NCBI GenBank assembly: GCA_023014335.1 | Contig: JAECYW010000005.1 | Location: 868,001-932,000, forward strand | Source: Galerina marginata | Lineage: Eukaryota > Basidiomycota > Agaricomycetes > Agaricales > Galerinaceae | DNA: 64,000 nucleotides | Direction of reading: 5' to 3' | Part shown: positions 32,521-43,745 of the stretch, in pieces | How the letters are laid out: every line of letters begins with the position of its first letter | How positions within the stretch are numbered: the first letter of the stretch is position 1 | Made by a program: the position numbers and the translations under genes | Notes under the pieces: generated by a model | The model's database searches: none | Seen by the model: the letters and a program-made list of their open reading frames with translations, nothing else | Told to the model about the DNA's origin: nothing

Positions 32521-34610
32521 CTGTGTTCGCTCGACCCGACGTCTTCTTTTGCAACCTTCAAGACGCTTGGTACACCGAAACTGCCCACGGCGGCGACTAT
32601 CCATCCATTTGACATTGAGGACCCGGTGACAGACACTGACGGTTCATCTCAAGAGTCAAAACCACACTCACTAAACCTGATTGACCAGACATCGATGTCG
32701 CCTCGCGTGTTGCCTCTAGAGGTAGAGTACTGAAGACCGCGGAGACTTTGATAAACCCCAATATCCTCTGGCGGACATGCTAGGAGCGGCTTTTGGTGAA
32801 AGCGGATGTGGAGGACGACGAGCGCCTCGAGCAGCCCACAGCTGTCAAGGCATCTTCTACTATGTAATATGTATGTATCATATGAAAGAAAATTCCACCG
32901 TGTGGAGCACGGGTACCCTACTAGTTTCCTCTACAATATGACATGTCTGGATTGGTGGATTGCACTGAATATATTAAAACATTATTTACGACTACACAAC
33001 TATCTAGGGAAGACAATATACTACGGTTTGACTATGGTGTTTGGTTTGGGTCGATGCCTGAACAACACTGAAAGGAGCATGACTGAACGGTGGATGCTCA
33101 TGACAGGAGAGACGTCGCTAAAAAGCAACAGCACAGCGGACAATGGACTGGTGGAAATGAAAAAGCATGATGTGGCAACATTACCGCGATCGTCGTCATG
33201 TGGGCACAACTCATGGAAGAGTTGGACATCAGTGGTGGTATTGTTGGGCATCCGTGACACTATCATCCATTTCATCGGAAAATGGACAGCGTCTCCTAAG
33301 CACAAAGATGGGAGGGGTTGCTGATATTTGAGGCTCTGCATTGGGGTCGATAGTAAGAATCATGGGCAAGGCCAATGACGAGCGAGCAACGTTGACGGAG
33401 AACACGGGAGAGACGGTTCGCAGGGGATCGCGAGTGCGCGGTGACGGGTTTGGGGGCAGAGGTTTTGGGGTCGTTGAGATGGCGTTGGTTGGATTAAGCG
33501 GGCTGGGGCAGTGGCGCGGGGCTCGTAGGCATGGACAAAGGATGTGGGTGCGATGACGTGACGCAGGGGGTATCCGGATTGCCAATCGTTGTCGACGGCG
33601 ACGGCGGTCAACGGAGAGGTGGATAAGGGGAGGTTGGGGACAGTGGGTGATGGTTGTGCTGGCGTGGATACCTGGTGACCTGGCACAGGGCTCGCGAGTC
33701 TGCGTGGACAGTTGCAGAGCTGTAGCGGCCTCGCGAATGCCGTTGACGGCGACCGATATCAACCAAGTGGTCGCTGGGGGTCGCTGGGGCGGTTACGGTT
33801 GTTACCTAGGATGCTACTGAAAGTGTGCGAGGGTGTGGATATGCGCCGACCGTGCACGTCAATACCGTTGTCGAAAGACCGCAGTAGCAAACAAGGACGA
33901 TAGAGATGTCAAGCTTGAGGGGGAAATGCAGGACAAGACGGTGGGTCGTCAAGAAGCGCAGACACCGCGGGAGGAGGTAATGACCAGCACGGCAATGGTG
34001 TCATCGTGAAGCCGCAGGTGGAGCCCATGATGGGCGCAAGGATATTGTCGTTAAAACAGATAAGAACAGCAGAGGCGTCAAGCATAAGTGGGAGAAATGC
34101 CTCCATCTACGGTGCGGATGAGCAGGGAGGTGGATGGACAAGGAGATGCGAATTGAGGTACTTACCTGTTAGCCTCCCCTCGTGCTCTTTGACCCATCTT
34201 CTCCACCCTAAGTATCTCCCTACCGGCCCACATCTCAAGGGAGAGGATGGGCGCACAGCATCGATGATGATCGTCAACGTTTACTGTATTCTGACAATCC
34301 AAGGCGTAAGGTTTGAAACAAGTTCAAACAAGCCTGTCAGAGTTCGGTAATTAGATAAAGTACTTAGAGAAGGAATGCGTACGGAAAAGTAGACTGATGG
34401 AACAAATTTGAAGCTTCCAATTGAGAGACAGAAATGAGAAAAGAGGGAGGAAGACAGCACAGAGACAATGGGGGATGGTTGAACAAACACCGACACCGAC
34501 ACCGACGACCACGGGAAAACTAAAAATAGCAATTGGCAAGTTGAGCGTTACACCCCGCCAAATTTTTGGTCGGTTCAGATTGATAAAAGAAATAAATAGG
34601 ACTCATAACA
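32521..34610. other. Stretch with no recognised gene
   Basis: The largest frames (32806-33324 plus; 33229-33762 minus, Pro/Arg-rich) overlap and lack domains. The G-rich plus strand from 33330 to 34140 has words similar in style to 45900-46850 (for example ATGATGGGCGC at both), which may be relics of one old repeat. Confidence 0.35.
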
Positions 34611-34689
34611 ATGCTATATAATTTACAAAGACCAGCTATACCACTTGATACAAAAAGCAAGACAACTACAAGGCAAGACAACACCACGA

Positions 34690-34808
34690 CAACAACCCAT
34701 GATGACGACGACGACGACGACTACCTCGACTACCTCGACCACACAATGACCACGACGACCACGACCACGACTACCTCTACCTCGACCACGACCAGACCAG
34801 ACTACGAC
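34690..34808. repeat. ACG/ACC-type microsatellite
   Basis: Interrupted GAC, ACC and CTACCTCG triplets run through the stretch (for example GACGACGACGACGACGAC at 34702-34719) and generate Thr/Asp or Val/Gly-rich frames on the two strands. Confidence 0.8.
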
Positions 34809-34942
34809 AATAAAGACAACAACATGAGGACAGAGCACTGCTTATTCATTGAATCGAAAGAGACCGTCATCGAATGGAAAGAGAGTTATGAAAGCGGAAC
34901 TGTTTGATTCATCTTGGAATAAAGTGAGCAATAGTTGCTTCA

Positions 34943-36950
34943 TCAGTTAATAATAAACTTGCCTGCCTGGTCTATTAGCAGTGGCTGGAGTTCGGCGGGG
35001 CCTGCATACAGTTGCGCTTGCGACTGTATGCCCATCCACTGGTCGGGGTGGTCAGGGTGCTGCTGCTGCTGCTGAGGCCACTGTTGAACAGGCTGTTCAA
35101 TGGGTTGCGATTGGTTGATCAGTTGCTGGATTAGTTGTTGTTCGTCTAGTTGTTGCTCGTATGACATTGTGGAGGCCGCATCCTGGTAAATGGACACATC
35201 AGGGTAAGTCGATGAGACAGACATTGTGGACACATCGGGCGCGGGCGCATCGTGAAGTGGCTGTTGCTGCTGTTGCTGGAAACTAGTCTCAAAATGAGCA
35301 AGGAAAGAGGCAACAGATGATGAGCTTGGAGCATAATGAGATGGTGCAGCCAGATGATAATGGGATGGATGAGAGGAAGTGGAGGCAGAGGACAGACGTT
35401 CCATTAAAGAAGGAGTAGGTCGGTCATAGGGTACTGGACGTGTTGCGCGCATCGACCGAATGGGCAGTGTCAAAGGTCCTGATGCCGCCGGTACATCCAT
35501 CCAAGCTTTTAAGCTGACACCCTTGTCCTTTTTCTTGCCCTTTTTGTTATCGTCCAGTCCTGGTGCCCTTGACTGTTTGAGGTGTTCGCCACACTTACTA
35601 GATAATACCAAGTTAATATAGCAAAATTAAAGAAAGGAATAAACTCGCATCATGTAACGAAACCATTTTTCATAAGTCTTCTGTAAATATGAACTGGAGA
35701 TAGGGTCGTTGAGTGCCCGATTGATGTCTGTTTCGATTTCTCAATAAATGGGTCGATGAGTATCATCACTGAAGCGAAAGTTTGGGTTGAAGTTCCCATC
35801 TATACACTGCAATAACATGGAGCGTCCCTAAAAAAGAATTCTCAGATAATTTAATTAAAGAAGTAAGAATAGCTCACCACAGCGAACCCAGGTGTTACCA
35901 GCTGCACGCAGAATGTTGTTGTCCCGAATACATGAGGATATGCCTCGAATAGTGAACCTGGCAGTTCGTGCGCAAGAACTACGATGATATCTCTGCAAAA
36001 ACTGTGATTCCATGGGCCTACCAGTCCCTTTAAATTTTTTAGTAATATTTTAAAGAAAGCTAAGTGACTAAAGCGTACTTCCCGGAAGTCCTTCCCCCTC
36101 ATATACGCCATGGGATGGAATCCACTATAAGCTGGCTGGTCTCGTATCATTTCAGCCGTCAGCATGAGAATTTTTACCTGTAGTTGATGTTTAGCATTCC
36201 ACCATCACTGTGCAAATGTGAGCTCATTAACTTGTTCAGCTCTTGCCTCAACAATCGACATTCCTCTCTCTAGTATGTAATCCTCGTCAGGAATGTTAAA
36301 ATGGAAGTAGGACTCCATGATAGGCTTCGCGAGTTTCCTAAGGTCAGTTCAATCTTCATAAAGCGTGGACAATATCTGTTCCCAATGGAAGTGAATAGCT
36401 CTTATGGTCGATAATTAGAAAACTGACGTCTTTCAAGATGTTATCGTTAATCTGAATGGCTAGCAAAAAATTGAAAACAGGAATATTAATAGTAACATTA
36501 GCTTACTCGGATGAAGTCGCGTTGTTGCTCGAAAAGCTTCATGAGCAAGGTTCGAAAGTTCCTTGACCATTTCTGACTCGGGAGGCGGCACTAAATAATA
36601 ATGGTTAAGGATGGCGTGGGCGCTGAAATGGGTTTTCGCCAAAGGCATTATCTGCCTGACTTCTGGGCCATATTCTTTTGCGTGGGCAGGCACTCGTTTT
36701 CTGGTCCTCAGGATGCTGACCGCGGGCATACCCATGTCGTGAGGGTCGTTCTGAGTAATGGGAAATATTGATATATAGCAACAACTGATGAGTGAAATTG
36801 CTTACCACAAACACATGAAAGGAGGGGTCGTTCTGAGTAACGATAAATATTCATGAACAGTAACAACTGATGAGTGACGTTTCTTACCATATGACGGCCA
36901 ATGGTAAGATCCTGTTGAGATGTGTCTGTGGGGCAAACTATCAGGAAAAT
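34943..36950 (-). CDS. Multi-exon gene resembling DUF6532 proteins, with Gln-rich C-terminus
   Basis: Minus-strand exons can be chained: TSQQDLTIGRHM (near 36900-36940), NDPSFHVFV (36817-36843), NDPHDMGMPAVSILRTRKR through HYYLVPPPESEMVKELSN (about 36520-36750), KLAKPIMESYFHFNIPDED (about 36230-36340), MIRDQPAYSGFHPMAYMRG (about 36080-36165), GPWNHSFCRDIIVVLAHEL (about 35880-36025), and a long last exon to a stop at 34943. The central part resembles the basidiomycete DUF6532 family in size and in the pattern of short conserved blocks. That is a judgement from memory. The last exon is disordered with Lys-rich (NKKGKKKDK) and polyglutamine segments. Function is unknown. Exon borders in 35640-36500 are approximate and the first exon is uncertain. 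Confidence 0.55.
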
Positions 36951-37369
36951 CGCAATAGAATGAAGGACATTAACATACAAGCCATGGTGATAGAAGGAAG
37001 TAAGGAAAAGGTTGTTTGAAAAAAGTGCCTTTAAGTCCAGACTGAGACGTTCATGATATAGACAGATATAGACAGACAGTAACACAGAGACAATGTCGGG
37101 AGATGGAGATGACAGAGACAAAGAAATGGAGAGACAGAATGATAAGAGAGGAAGAAAATATGAGAGGAAGAAAGGACACACAGGATGATAAGAGAGGAAG
37201 ACAGAATGCACGTTCCAGAAGACATATTCACAGAAGCTGACAGTTTGGAGAGATATCGTTAAAGGCATTGTTACAGGATAAACTACAAGTCCTAGATAGC
37301 AATCATAGCATGAATAACGACAATGAAAGGCATAAATAAAGTACTTATTAATCATCCATTTCCTTCTTA
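36951..37369. other. Pyrimidine-rich (minus strand) spacer
   Basis: On the minus strand this is TCTC/TTCTTCC-rich, giving a Leu/Ser-rich hydrophobic frame that I regard as non-coding. It probably contains the promoter or 5' untranslated region of the gene to its left. Confidence 0.4.
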
Positions 37370-38486
37370 TTAATTGTCCGTTCCCTTCTTATCATTGCCG
37401 TCATTGCCGTCGTATTCTATGTCGTCCTCTTCTGTGTCTTCTATGTCATAGCCCTCTTCCTTGCCTTCCATGTCATCTTCCGACTCTGGTAGATATCCGA
37501 TATCAATATCTACCGAATCAAAGGATTCAGGCATGAATGCATCCAGGAAACCACGAGAAAACAAATCGGAAGATGATGATGAGTAGTCAGTGACATGATT
37601 CACCGGGGGCTTCACAGAAAGGTGGGAGCTGGAAATGTCTTTCATAATTTGATGAACTTGAAGCTCTGCATCCTGTAAACGACCGTGAGCAGCTTCGGCA
37701 ATATCTTGAAGTTTAGCAAGATGCTTTTCACACTCTTGGACCTTGAGTCTGGCTAGTTGCACTTCAGTAGCGAGGGTGTCTCTTGCTGCCCTAGCAAGGT
37801 CCACAGCCATCTGATGATCAAGGGCCAAAAATGATGAACCATTGTCGGCTGCTTGAAGCAAAATTCTCAGCTCTTGAAGTTCGGACAGCGCTTGTCTTTC
37901 TTCCAATGCTGATATAAGTCTTCGAGCTCTCGCAATACTGACGTCTTTTTTGGATTTGATCTCCTCGGCTTCAAGCCTGTTGCTTGACCGTGCCAGCAGT
38001 GGCTACGTTGAACAGGCATTAGAGGAAATGAATAAAATGCATAAGATCTTGACATACTCTGAAGTGAGTTACCCTGTTAGACAAGGGGATTTTGAGCATC
38101 ATAGAGGGGTGTATCCTATGACGTTTGGTGTCATGACCTGGGCGACTGGCTTTGTAGAGTGTTTTGGATGAGAGTGGTGAGGGGTCCATTGAGGCTGGCA
38201 CAATAGTATGAGGGGCGACTTCAGCAGAGGTAGCGATCAGAGTAGCCATGGCAGAGGAAATGCGATCAGTAGTATGAAAGGCGACTTCAGCAGAGGTAGC
38301 GGTCAGGGTAGCCATGGCGGAGGGGATGCGATCGGAGAAGACACCGTCACAGGGAGAAGTAAGATGATCTACATAAGGATGAGAACACCGTGCGATGAGA
38401 AAAGCACGCCATGTGACGTAACGCTTGTCAACAAAATTAATCTTGTATTCCGAAGTCCAACCTGTATGTATGTCTAGATTGATCAT
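37370..38486 (-). CDS. Coiled-coil protein with acidic tail
   Basis: Two exons join in phase through a 55-nt intron (GTATGTCAAG..CAACGTAG, about 38006-38060) with a CTAAT branch motif. The 3' exon encodes a strongly helical segment (ALEERQALSELQELRILLQA ... LKVQECEKHLAKLQDIAEA), likely a coiled coil, followed by Ser-rich and then highly acidic sequence (EEGYDIEDTEEDDIEYDG) to the stop. The 5' exon contains two tandem copies of a 22-residue unit (MATLTATSAEVAFHTT / MATLIATSAEVAPHTI) caused by a 66-bp DNA duplication. I do not recognise the family. The start is not certain. Confidence 0.55.
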
Positions 38487-38489
38487 GAA

Positions 38490-40170
38490 TCTCGACTCTG
38501 CACAGTTCCGCGCGGAGCTGCAAATATCGTCTCTCCGAGATTCCCTGCCGCGGTCTTTCGTTGCTTTCTTTCGTCAACGTCATCTCAACTTTCCATTGCC
38601 GATTGGTTCTCGACGTCGACTGGACAAGCCCCGGGAAAATCGTATATATATCCAAGGCCCTCACGAACATCCACATTCTCTCCTTCCTTCCTTCCCCCAC
38701 CTTCCTCACCATCCCCCTGCTCCGTTTTCTCCTCTCCCACTGGCCGGTGCTCTCCCCGTGCTACAGGCGTCTCGAATACATTTCAAAGCTCGGCAGGCGT
38801 TATAGATGGATGTTTGGGCACCCAGAGGCGTGCTGAGTTTGGCTGACGGGCTTGAGGTGAGTTGAGATTCCGTTTAGACGAATGTACACTAATCGTTATA
38901 TGTACAGGCGACTCCATGTACTCTCGTTACCCAGATGGACTTTCTTCTCGCCTCCAATTGGTGCATTTGACTGTTTCTTCCGCATATATGCGCTTTTTTA
39001 CTGCAAGGTGAGCAAGTTTCGCTATAGTTGGACTACTGGTGCGCCCTCGGCTCATCACCAACGTCACCTCTCGCAGACTCTGTATCGGCTCAAACGGCTT
39101 CTTTGCAACGTTGGCTTTCTGTCCATTCCATGCCGGTATGTAGTTTTACGGTTCTACGGGTTTCTCCTTGGCTAACACTTCAATGAAGATCCGCTTACCC
39201 GCGCAGTTATTCCTAGAGCTCTCTGACGCAACCTCTACTCGCTGTATTGAATGTAAATTGTAAGGTGCGTTGCTTATTTTGGCTTATCATACTTTTACTG
39301 AATTGTGGCGGCTCAGAGCGATTTCGAAAGCTTGTATTAGCTGCATCGATGAAGCTCGGGTGAAACTAACATCATTCATCTAATATATTCTATCCGATCT
39401 CAATGAAATTCGCAGGTTTTCGGTCTCTTTCGATGACGGTCAGTCCAAGAGTAGTACGGAGAACTGGGCCCAGGTGGCTGTAGGTATCAGCTAGACGTAG
39501 ATAGGCGCAGGTAGACGCAGATAATACATTTATTCTCTCGGATTCTCTCGGATTCTCTCAGATTAAAGGGGAAAAATATGGGGTACAAGAACGAATAGTA
39601 TATTTCTGTAAATCGAGGCTTACTGCAGAATTTCGCGGTTAACTAAGGGAGACGGCAGAGAAATCTGAGCCAAGTGCGGAAATTTGCGGGAAAAAATCCG
39701 CAAAAGGGACGAAATCCCACTTCATCCGCGACTTTCTGACGTCCCGACAGTCACCGGAATCTGCAGATACTTTGCGGATATCTGCGGCTAAACTCAGAGT
39801 CGACTTTCACTGGGAAGTAACACCTATCCGGTCGTGACTCAGGTTTCTGGATTTTGTTCTGGCCCTGGAGCCGTAATTTCCTTTCACTGAGTCACGAAGT
39901 CTAATTCGTTTTGAAATCGAGAGGCCCTTATCAGGGAAGTGCAGTCTTGCCTCACCAACTTCAATTGTCTATCATATCACGATCTATTGCCATGATTTTC
40001 GCATGGATAGGGTTGCATTCTTGCACCTTTCCACACAGTTGCAAGTTGAGTCACAGCAAGGAAAACGAATCAGACCGGACGACCTGGCTGCGGCCAATTC
40101 CAGTTAGCCGCTAAACCCAAGCTAACCTATTTAATGACGGCCTGAAAGCAAACTGAGCCACTGTCCCGCG
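38490..40170 (+). other. Non-coding stretch with possible decayed small gene and tandem motif
   Basis: A TATATATAT box at about 38642 followed by TTCC/CCCC-rich sequence resembles a promoter. An ATG near 38805 and GAG|GTGAGT, TGTACAG, CAAG|GTGAGC, CTCGCAG and CCG|GTATGT signals suggest a multi-exon gene to about 39240, but the frame closes after 40 codons. TTCTCTCGGA is repeated three times near 39533-39565. Confidence 0.3.
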
Positions 40171-42330
40171 ATGAGTTTTGTAATAGAACCAAATTCTACT
40201 AACAATCCGACGACCTCTTACACAGGCGAGGAAGACTGTTCCATGGCCTCGGTACGTTTCAACTTTTAAACCCGTGTACTTCAAAATATTTATGGACGTG
40301 TCGAAGGATCACCCAATTCATCTACCAGCGTCTCAAGGGCCGCCTTCGCCTCAAATAAAGGAAATTTCGCCAGCTATGCTGATGGAAATGGCGCGTCTCT
40401 CTAGTTTTTTAGTTGCTGCCTGGTCGAACTCACATCCCCCAAGTTTCAAGAGTTGCAACGCAGAGAACAACAGATTGTTGACCAAGTTGGCGGCTGGCAG
40501 GCATCAATCGATGCAGCGGTCGCCCGCGCAGAAAAGGCTGAACTGGAATTTGAAATCCTCTCTAGACGATTAGAAGATAGAATTTGCAGTGAACCATCTC
40601 AATTGGGCAGCTCTGCAATCGTTCGCCGTGCTGGCGCCGACAGTTCAAACCCTGATACAAGCATGCTTGAAGACAGCCGACCACGTCATTCAGCAACATA
40701 CACGCAAAGACACCTAGAACGTGAGTTTCTATTGAGCTGTCTACTTCTTCCTGCCTGAGCAAGTACAGGAGGGAAGGGAAAGCAGAAGCAGCAATCCAAG
40801 GAAGAGTCCGAGGACGACGATTACGACGCAACGAACGAATCTGAAGGAGAAATTCAAGAGGTGAGTAGTATTCGCGTTATCTGGCTAGTCACTAATACGG
40901 AAGTAAGCAAATGATGACCAGTTCGCCAAGACAAAACCCGGTTTACCTCGCTGCTGCAAAATTTCCCGGAACTATCATTGGCGCGGGTCCCAAATTGGCA
41001 CTTGCCCACCCCACGAAAACTGACAATGCTGGTCCTTCTGGCGAATTCCATTCGGTACGGAGAGCAATGACAATGCCGAGACTTTGTTTAAGTATTTCGC
41101 TTCTAGGGCCCTACTCGCGGAAATGACCAGGTAGAGTATGGCCGACTAGTTGACTAGGAACAACTTAATGGAACTTCCACCTGAAGCCGGGTTCTTTGGA
41201 ACTGGCGGTTTCTACCCTTACAGACTGTGTAACAAGGTTGACAGAAAAGCTGTCATGCCTACCTTCTTACGGTGATAAGACCGCACGTCAAAAGAAGTAT
41301 AGCCGTGGCCGAAATCGACAATTTAAACTGCCACCACAGAGACACACGACTCCTCAAAGGAATGACCAATTAGTGAGATTTTTATTCAACTTCCACCTCA
41401 ATTCAATCAAAAGTTTCTTTTTCAGAGAGCAGTTCGGAATACAATGAACAGCATGCTCGGAATCAAGAAAGACGCCGATGTCGTTGATTCCAACCAGGCT
41501 GAGGACGACGCGGTTACTGCTTATGAGAACGAGACTGGTCCTGGACCCACCCCACCATACGCTCCGGACTGGGTTAATATCAAAGGTCCTTGGAACTATG
41601 CACTGTTGGAGATCTTTATGGATAAATATACGGCCGAATACATTGTCAGGGACGAAGAAGAACAGGAAGATATTGAGACCATGTTTATGGACCGGCTCAA
41701 GAGATTGAAAAAGCAGGTGAAGCAAGCAACCCGGAGAGCGGGAGAAACCTACCCTCAAATGAACAAGCGTTTGTTGATGAAGCATAAGAAGCTGCTCACC
41801 AGACAGAGACGAAATTCACGAAGAAACGAAGTAAGTGGTAATATGGAGCCTTCTAGTTCCAGTCCAACTAAATTCACGTGGAATAGAGATTTGCAGTTCG
41901 AAGCCGTATAACTGTTCAAAACTCTATGTCGCAGAAAGGCGACGGTGGTATCATATGGGGACATCTGGATGACGTGTTAGAGGCCTTAGGAGCCGCCGGG
42001 ATGAGCTCGGACGAAAGCGAAATTGACGACGATGGGCAGAAGGTATATTTCGTCAAAAAAATGAGTTGGAGGAAGCGGGCCTTGGTTGCTAGGATGATTA
42101 CGATCGACCGGGACCGTAATTTCAAGAATTGTTATGATAACGTCGTTGGGAATGCACCAAGGGCGAGAAAGAGGAGGCTGAATGCAACAGAGACCTCAAG
42201 AGAAGCACCTCCAGGACTCCCCATCAATTTCTATGACGAGGAATGGTACAAGCGATTGAGTGAAACCCAAAAGCGGGAACTTGACGCAGCACCCACCTTC
42301 GACTGGATCGACTTCCAGAGACTGGAGTAG
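40171..42330 (+). CDS. Uncharacterised Agaricomycete protein, multi-exon
   Basis: Exons chain in phase at the 5' end: 40171-40251, 40307-40394, 40451-40720, 40769-40860, 40908-41054 and 41107-41130. Then an exon ends near 41370 (QRHTTPQRNDQ), one runs about 41422-41829 (NTMNSMLGIKKDADVVDSN through RRNSRRNE), and the last is 41937-42330. Introns are 47-110 nt. There is an early coiled-coil segment (QRREQQIVDQVGGWQ) and an acidic stretch (EESEDDDYDATNESEGE). The C-terminal block is VYFVKKMSWRKRALV ... PGLPINFYDEEWYKRLSETQ. That end, with GLP-NFYDE-WY, is one I remember from a widespread Agaricomycete family with no assigned function, often present in many copies. The exon joining 41130 to about 41225 is unresolved. 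Confidence 0.75.
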
Positions 42331-43069
42331 TAGGGACTTGGAGCTTGGTTGATGTATGTTGGCTTAGAAAGTTGAATGCTCGTTCTTGTCATTTACGCCC
42401 GGCTTAATATTTCAAGTTTAATGAAAAATATATACATCTTGGGTTTGCCCAGAACGGTACTTAAACTAAGCAGTTGGCGGCGGCGGTACATTTGACCTCG
42501 TTATGATTAAGGGGGCGTCGTGAGGCAAACGGATCTTCGAGAGACTTGGCATGGTTTTCCGACTTTAAATGATTAGCAACACCCCTTGTTGATCCACCCA
42601 CCGCCGTTTTGTTTGCCCGCCAGACATATTGTACATCGTACTTTCGAACCGTCGCCAGAAAGTTCTATAACTGAGAATCATTTCACATGAAGCTGCAAAT
42701 AATGACAGAGTCCAGGGAGCATACAGTCAGGTTGTGGGTTCGATTTTCGTCCTTTTGCCATTCTTCAATAGGTGTGAATGAAGAGTTACAATTGCGCCGT
42801 TTCAAGACAGTCTTGTACAGTCGGCCACGAGATATTAGAAAGTGACTCGCCCTCGACGGAAACCCCTCTTCAGCCAGTAAATTGTGCCCGTTGGGGAATA
42901 TATATGACCCAAACGAGATTAAGCTTGACAAGAGGATAACCAAAGGAAGGTTTCTCCTAAATTTGAAGAAGCGCAGTTCCAGTAGATGCGGTCAAACTTC
43001 ATGAACCTCTGAGACATAGGAAGATCTCTAAGAAAAATGATTAGGACAATCAGCACAATCGAAAAGCGA
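42331..43069. other. Intergenic DNA
   Basis: No domain or repeat recognised. The 86-codon minus frame at 42683-42943 is not supported by context. Confidence 0.4.
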
Positions 43070-43400
43070 GATTCATACCTCATCTTTGACTACAACCCTC
43101 CCGATGTCTTCGGGATACCAGAACAACTGGTGAACGGTCCAGTTTCCTTCTCACAAACTTGTCATCAATAACCTCGTAGCCCAGATCAAGAATGAATCGG
43201 TGGAAAAGTTTTCTGACCACCCGAAGACACAAGCCCTCAGGAACAGGTTCTCCACGGCTCTGGCATTCGGGTGACCGATATTGGTCTTCGGCACATGTAA
43301 AGATGTGCGGCCCCTCCCCAACATAAGACGTAGTGCGTAATCTGCCACAGGCGGTCGTACTGGCTCATGTTGCTCATGGCTTCCCACCAGCTATCGAAGG
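43070..43400 (-). pseudogene. Frameshifted gene fragment of unknown family
   Basis: Three overlapping minus frames each give protein-like sequence and seem to continue one another: MSQYDRLWQITHYVLWWGG, then NLFLRACVFG, then VVRKLFHRFILDLGYEVIDD and FVRRKLDRSPVVLVSRRHRE, ending in TGA near 43076. Two frameshifts separate them. The amphipathic, Trp-rich character suggests a real former gene, but I cannot name it. Confidence 0.45.
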
Positions 43401-43654
43401 CCAATACTCAGGGTGCTCTCATGAGGTGTTCGTCCACACTGCCGTTTGGCTTTAGACGGTTCAGACCGGGGTTCTGGGAGGGTTGGACCTGAGCTGCGAA
43501 GTACCACTTGCGATCGTTGGGATTGTGACCACCGATATAGTCGGCATGCGGTAGGTCAAGTCAAACGAGGTTCACAGGAATTGTTTCTATACAGGTTTCT
43601 GAGTAAAAGTTTGGTTTCCAACGTCTGACACCCTGGGCAATGGTGCCAGATAAC

Positions 43655-43745
43655 ATGAGCAAACCAAGACAGCTTGTACAGTTGAGGGACCAAGGTGTTG
43701 CACAGGGCTATCCCAATGCAACAAAAAGGCCAGTAAAGTCCCATT
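43655..43745 (-). repeat. GGGATAGCCC repeat family, single unit on minus strand
   Basis: On the minus strand, GACTTTACTGGCC.. then TTGCATTGGGATAGCCCTGT and GCAACACC align with the middle unit of arrays B and D (ACTTTATTGG.. TGCACCGGGATAGCCC). It is the only unit found in this orientation. Confidence 0.7.

Noticed and set aside
32806..33324. 172-codon plus frame
   Set aside because: No recognisable domain, no splice structure, and composition is like the surrounding non-coding DNA.
33229..33762. Pro/Arg-rich 177-codon minus frame
   Set aside because: Low-complexity composition, overlapping open frames on the other strand, and no domain or splice signals.
34611..34907. Thr/Asp-rich frame over the ACG/ACC repeat
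   Set aside because: Produced by the microsatellite, which leaves several frames open at once.
36708..37355. 215-codon hydrophobic minus frame suggesting a membrane protein
   Set aside because: It covers a pyrimidine-rich spacer and runs through spliced exon boundaries of the neighbouring gene.
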